A DNA stretch of 64,000 nucleotides from Pedobacter glucosidilyticus DSM 23534 (lineage in GTDB: Bacteria; Bacteroidota; Bacteroidia; Sphingobacteriales; Sphingobacteriaceae), in NCBI RefSeq assembly GCF_000425145.1, contig NZ_AULF01000024.1, forward strand, positions 19,430 through 83,429, written 5' to 3'. The notes under the pieces were generated by a model. It was not told the origin of the DNA, did no database searches, and was given only the letters and a program-made list of their open reading frames with translations. Positions 62,102 through 64,000 of this stretch are shown one piece after another (the stretch's first letter is position 1; each line of letters starts with the position of its first letter). The position numbers were made by a program, and so were the translations under genes.

Positions 62102-62756
62102 GGATACATTTACTTTTCTAGAGGAATTAATAGCCAACAACAACAGAGAGTGGTTTAATACCCATAAACACAGGTATGAACAAGCCAAGCAAAATGCACT
62201 TGATTTTACTGAGGAGTTGCTGGTAGGTATTAAAAAAATTGACCCAAGTATACCAGAAGATTTACAGGCTAAAAAATGTGTGCTAAGAATATACAGAGAT
62301 GTAAGATTTAGCAAAAATAAAGCTCCTTATAAAAGCAATATCGGTATAAGTATATCTTCTGATGGCAGAGGCGGTACCTTACCAGGATATTATATCCATA
62401 TAGAACCTGGGAAAAGCTTTGTAGCTGGTGGGTATTGGATGCCAGAGGCTCATCATTTGAAAGCTATCAGACAAGAAATTGACTATAACACTTCTGATTT
62501 TCTAGATATTATAGAAGCTAAAGCTTTCAAAAATTACTTCGGTGGTTTAAGTACAGAAGATCAATTAAAAAATGCCCCAAAGGATTATCCTAAAGACCAT
62601 CCCTATATTCATATTTTAAAACTTAAAAGCTTTATTTGCTCTAGATCTTTTACTGATGAAGAAATGGCTAGCGAAAATATGATAAATACGTTATTAGAAG
62701 GAATGAAGCTTATTTATCCTCTAAATAAATTTATTAAAGAAGCTATACTACAGTAA
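62085..62756 (+). CDS. DUF2461 (TIGR02453) family protein
   Basis: A 223-residue soluble protein of unknown function, with family hallmarks NNNREWFNTHKHRYEQAKQ, CVLRIYRDVRFSKNKAPYKSN and GYYIHIEPGKSFVAGGYWMPE. No catalytic mechanism is established for this family. It overlaps the DUF983 gene by 17 bases, which suggests it is the last gene of the transcript. Confidence 0.9.
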   Translation: MTKISKDTFTFLEELIANNNREWFNTHKHRYEQAKQNALDFTEELLVGIKKIDPSIPEDLQAKKCVLRIYRDVRFSKNKAPYKSNIGISISSDGRGGTLPGYYIHIEPGKSFVAGGYWMPEAHHLKAIRQEIDYNTSDFLDIIEAKAFKNYFGGLSTEDQLKNAPKDYPKDHPYIHILKLKSFICSRSFTDEEMASENMINTLLEGMKLIYPLNKFIKEAILQ

Positions 62757-62786
62757 GCCTGAAAGAGTTTTGTATATTTATATAAA

Positions 62787-63632
62787 ATGAAAGAAATGAA
62801 ATCTAAAATCTTATTGTTTACCATCATAGCAGCTTTATTTACAAGTTCTTGTATGGTGATGTCTACGAAGAAGTATAAACAATTATTAGCCGATAAAGAT
62901 TCTATTGCAGCAGGTTGGGATGCTGCAAAAGTTAAAATACAATCTTTAGATGAAGAAATTGCAAAGCTTAAAGCGGATACTGCAAATTTAAATCAGCGTA
63001 TTGCAAGTTTAAGCAGCTCTTTAGATGATGTAAATAATAACTATGCAAAGCTTAGAACCAATAGCTCTACAGAGATAAGAAAGCTGGCGGATGATTTACA
63101 AAAACGTGAAGCTAGATTAAAGGAGGTTGAAGAAGTATTACGTAAAAGAGATGAAGCTACTAACGCTTTAAAAAATAAACTACAAAAAGCACTTTTAGGT
63201 TTTGCTGAAAACGGCTTAACAGTGGAAATTAAAAACGGTAAAGTTTATGTTTCTTTAACGGATAAGCTACTATTTAGCAGTGGTAGCATTGTTATAGATG
63301 AAAGAGGTAAACAAGCTTTAAAAGAATTAGCTAAAGTTCTAAATACACAACCCGAGATTAATATAGCCGTTGAAGGGCATACAGATAACCAAAGGGTAGT
63401 TAACCTAGGGCAAATAAAAGATAACTGGGATTTAAGTGTGTTGAGAGCAACCTCTGTTACCAGATTTTTGATTGATGAGCAAAAAGTGGATGCTAATCGC
63501 TTAACGGCTACAGGTAAAGGAGAATTCCAACCGGTAGAGAATTTAAATACACCAGAAGCGAGAAGTAAGAATAGAAGAATAGAAATTATACTTTCACCAA
63601 AGTTGGATGAATTGTATAATTTGATACAATAA
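62787..63632 (+). CDS. OmpA family lipoprotein with coiled coil
   Basis: A 281-residue envelope protein. The lipobox is SSC (TSSCMV, residue 22). A long coiled coil spans residues about 40-130 (AKVKIQSLDEEIAKLKADTANLNQRI). The C-terminal OmpA-like peptidoglycan-binding domain follows (KLLFSSGSIVIDERGKQAL, VEGHTDNQRV, NWDLSVLRATSVTRFL, RRIEIIL). It probably tethers the outer membrane to peptidoglycan. It stands just before the IS. Confidence 0.93.
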   Translation: MKEMKSKILLFTIIAALFTSSCMVMSTKKYKQLLADKDSIAAGWDAAKVKIQSLDEEIAKLKADTANLNQRIASLSSSLDDVNNNYAKLRTNSSTEIRKLADDLQKREARLKEVEEVLRKRDEATNALKNKLQKALLGFAENGLTVEIKNGKVYVSLTDKLLFSSGSIVIDERGKQALKELAKVLNTQPEINIAVEGHTDNQRVVNLGQIKDNWDLSVLRATSVTRFLIDEQKVDANRLTATGKGEFQPVENLNTPEARSKNRRIEIILSPKLDELYNLIQ

Positions 63633-63651
63633 AAGGTATTCGATATTATTT

Positions 63652-63684
63652 AAAGAGGCTGTCTCAAAAAGGCAGTCTCTTTTT
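63652..63684 (+). terminator. Hairpin at the IS end, probably terminating the OmpA gene
   Basis: AAAGAGGCTG (63652-63661) pairs with CAGTCTCTTT (63673-63682, one wobble), followed by TTG. It contains AGGCTGTCTCAAAA (63657-63670), which I take as the terminal inverted repeat of the IS, so the IS end and the terminator share sequence. Confidence 0.65.
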
Positions 63685-64000
63685 GTTTGATAATAATGAG
63701 TTAATTTAGTAGATAAATTTCATATTTTTTTGGTATAAATACTTGATTTACTTATATTTAAGTGTAAATCAATAAGATGTAATGCCAAATAAAGTACCTG
63801 TTTTCAAGCCCTATAATCAGCATCAAATCATGATGCTTCCTCCATCCTTAGAGGAGCTTATACCTGAAAGTCATACAGTTAGAGTAGTCAATGAGGTTAT
63901 CAATCGCATCAATGTAGAACCTTTATTATCAGCTTATCAGACTAAAGGCACATCATCCTATCATCCTTTGATGTTGCTTAAAGTATTGGTTTATGGTTAT
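63655..64000 (+). mobile_element. IS1182-family insertion sequence, left end (cut by the window)
   Basis: The element begins near 63655 with GAGGCTGTCTCAAAAAGG, which has the look of an IS1182-type terminal repeat. A non-coding leader precedes the transposase gene at 63782. The right end lies beyond the window, so length and target duplication cannot be checked. Confidence 0.7.
63782..64000 (+). CDS. IS1182 family transposase (5' part)
   Basis: The first 73 residues run to the window edge without a stop. PNKVPVFKPYNQHQIMMLPP, LEELIPESHTVRVVNEVINR and SYHPLMLLKVLVYGY are the N-terminal DUF772-type region of IS1182 transposases. The DDE catalytic part lies outside the window. Its sequence differs from the pseudogene at 43538. 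Confidence 0.9.
   Translation, partial: MPNKVPVFKPYNQHQIMMLPPSLEELIPESHTVRVVNEVINRINVEPLLSAYQTKGTSSYHPLMLLKVLVYGY

Overview
The window looks like chromosomal DNA of a Bacteroidota bacterium, most likely Sphingobacteriaceae (Pedobacter-like). Support comes from the AT-rich coding style, SusC/SusD outer-membrane proteins, a PorZ-type type IX secretion protein, an Alternative Complex III (act) operon leading into cytochrome c oxidase genes, few Shine-Dalgarno sequences, and repeated matches to the Bacteroidota promoter consensus TTTG-N(18-20)-TAnnTTTG. The genus is inference from gene content.

Layout. 1-4.3 kb: an AraC regulator and proline catabolism (proline dehydrogenase divergent from P5C dehydrogenase). 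4.4-5.4 kb: a class II Fic protein with operator-like palindromes over its promoter. 5.5-8.0 kb: an arsenic operon (ArsR, DUF6428, ArsC, ACR3). 8.1-10.6 kb: an FeS-type photolyase/cryptochrome followed by a CarH/LitR-like B12-binding MerR regulator. 10.7-15.1 kb: 2-oxoglutarate dehydrogenase E1 and E2. 15.1-20.7 kb: housekeeping genes (outer-membrane protein, Ndk, NrnA, FKBP lipoprotein, TatD, asparaginase). 20.7-28.8 kb: a SusC/SusD uptake locus with a fasciclin lipoprotein, a second lipoprotein and a LacI regulator, but no degradative enzyme. 28.8-33.1 kb (minus): class I photolyase, two SDR-type proteins and a CBS protein. 33.1-33.3 kb: a MITE-like element. 33.3-38.4 kb (minus): DUF2490 protein, then ileS-dksA-lspA. 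38.5-41.7 kb: small membrane protein, PorZ, RecO. 41.8-43.8 kb: two tandem tRNA-Val genes followed by an accessory patch with repeats, a HigBA-type toxin-antitoxin pair and a broken transposase. 43.9-44.9 kb: a deoxyhypusine synthase-like protein. 45.1-62.1 kb: a long respiratory cluster (actABCDEF, coxB, coxA, ctaA, ctaB, two subunit III proteins, subunit IV, a SCO-like protein, DUF420, a small CxxC protein, DUF983). 62.1-63.6 kb: DUF2461 and OmpA proteins. 63.65 kb to the end: the left end of an IS1182-family insertion sequence, cut off by the window edge.

How it fits together. The 45-62 kb block encodes electron flow from menaquinol through Alternative Complex III (with its own cytochromes) to an aa3/caa3-type oxidase, together with heme A synthesis and assembly factors. 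Proline and 2-oxoglutarate oxidation feed the same chain. Four self-contained regulatory units (fic, ars, the CarH-like gene, higBA) share one architecture: a perfect palindrome lying on the -7/+1 region of a consensus promoter, as expected for autorepression.

No clearly new multi-gene system stands out. The most unusual items are a SCO-like protein lacking both copper-binding cysteines inside a cox operon, a deoxyhypusine synthase homologue lacking the catalytic lysine, an EF-hand-like loop in the DUF420 protein, the enzyme-free SusCD-fasciclin locus, the operator architecture of the Fic gene, and a MITE whose ends match the IS at the window edge.
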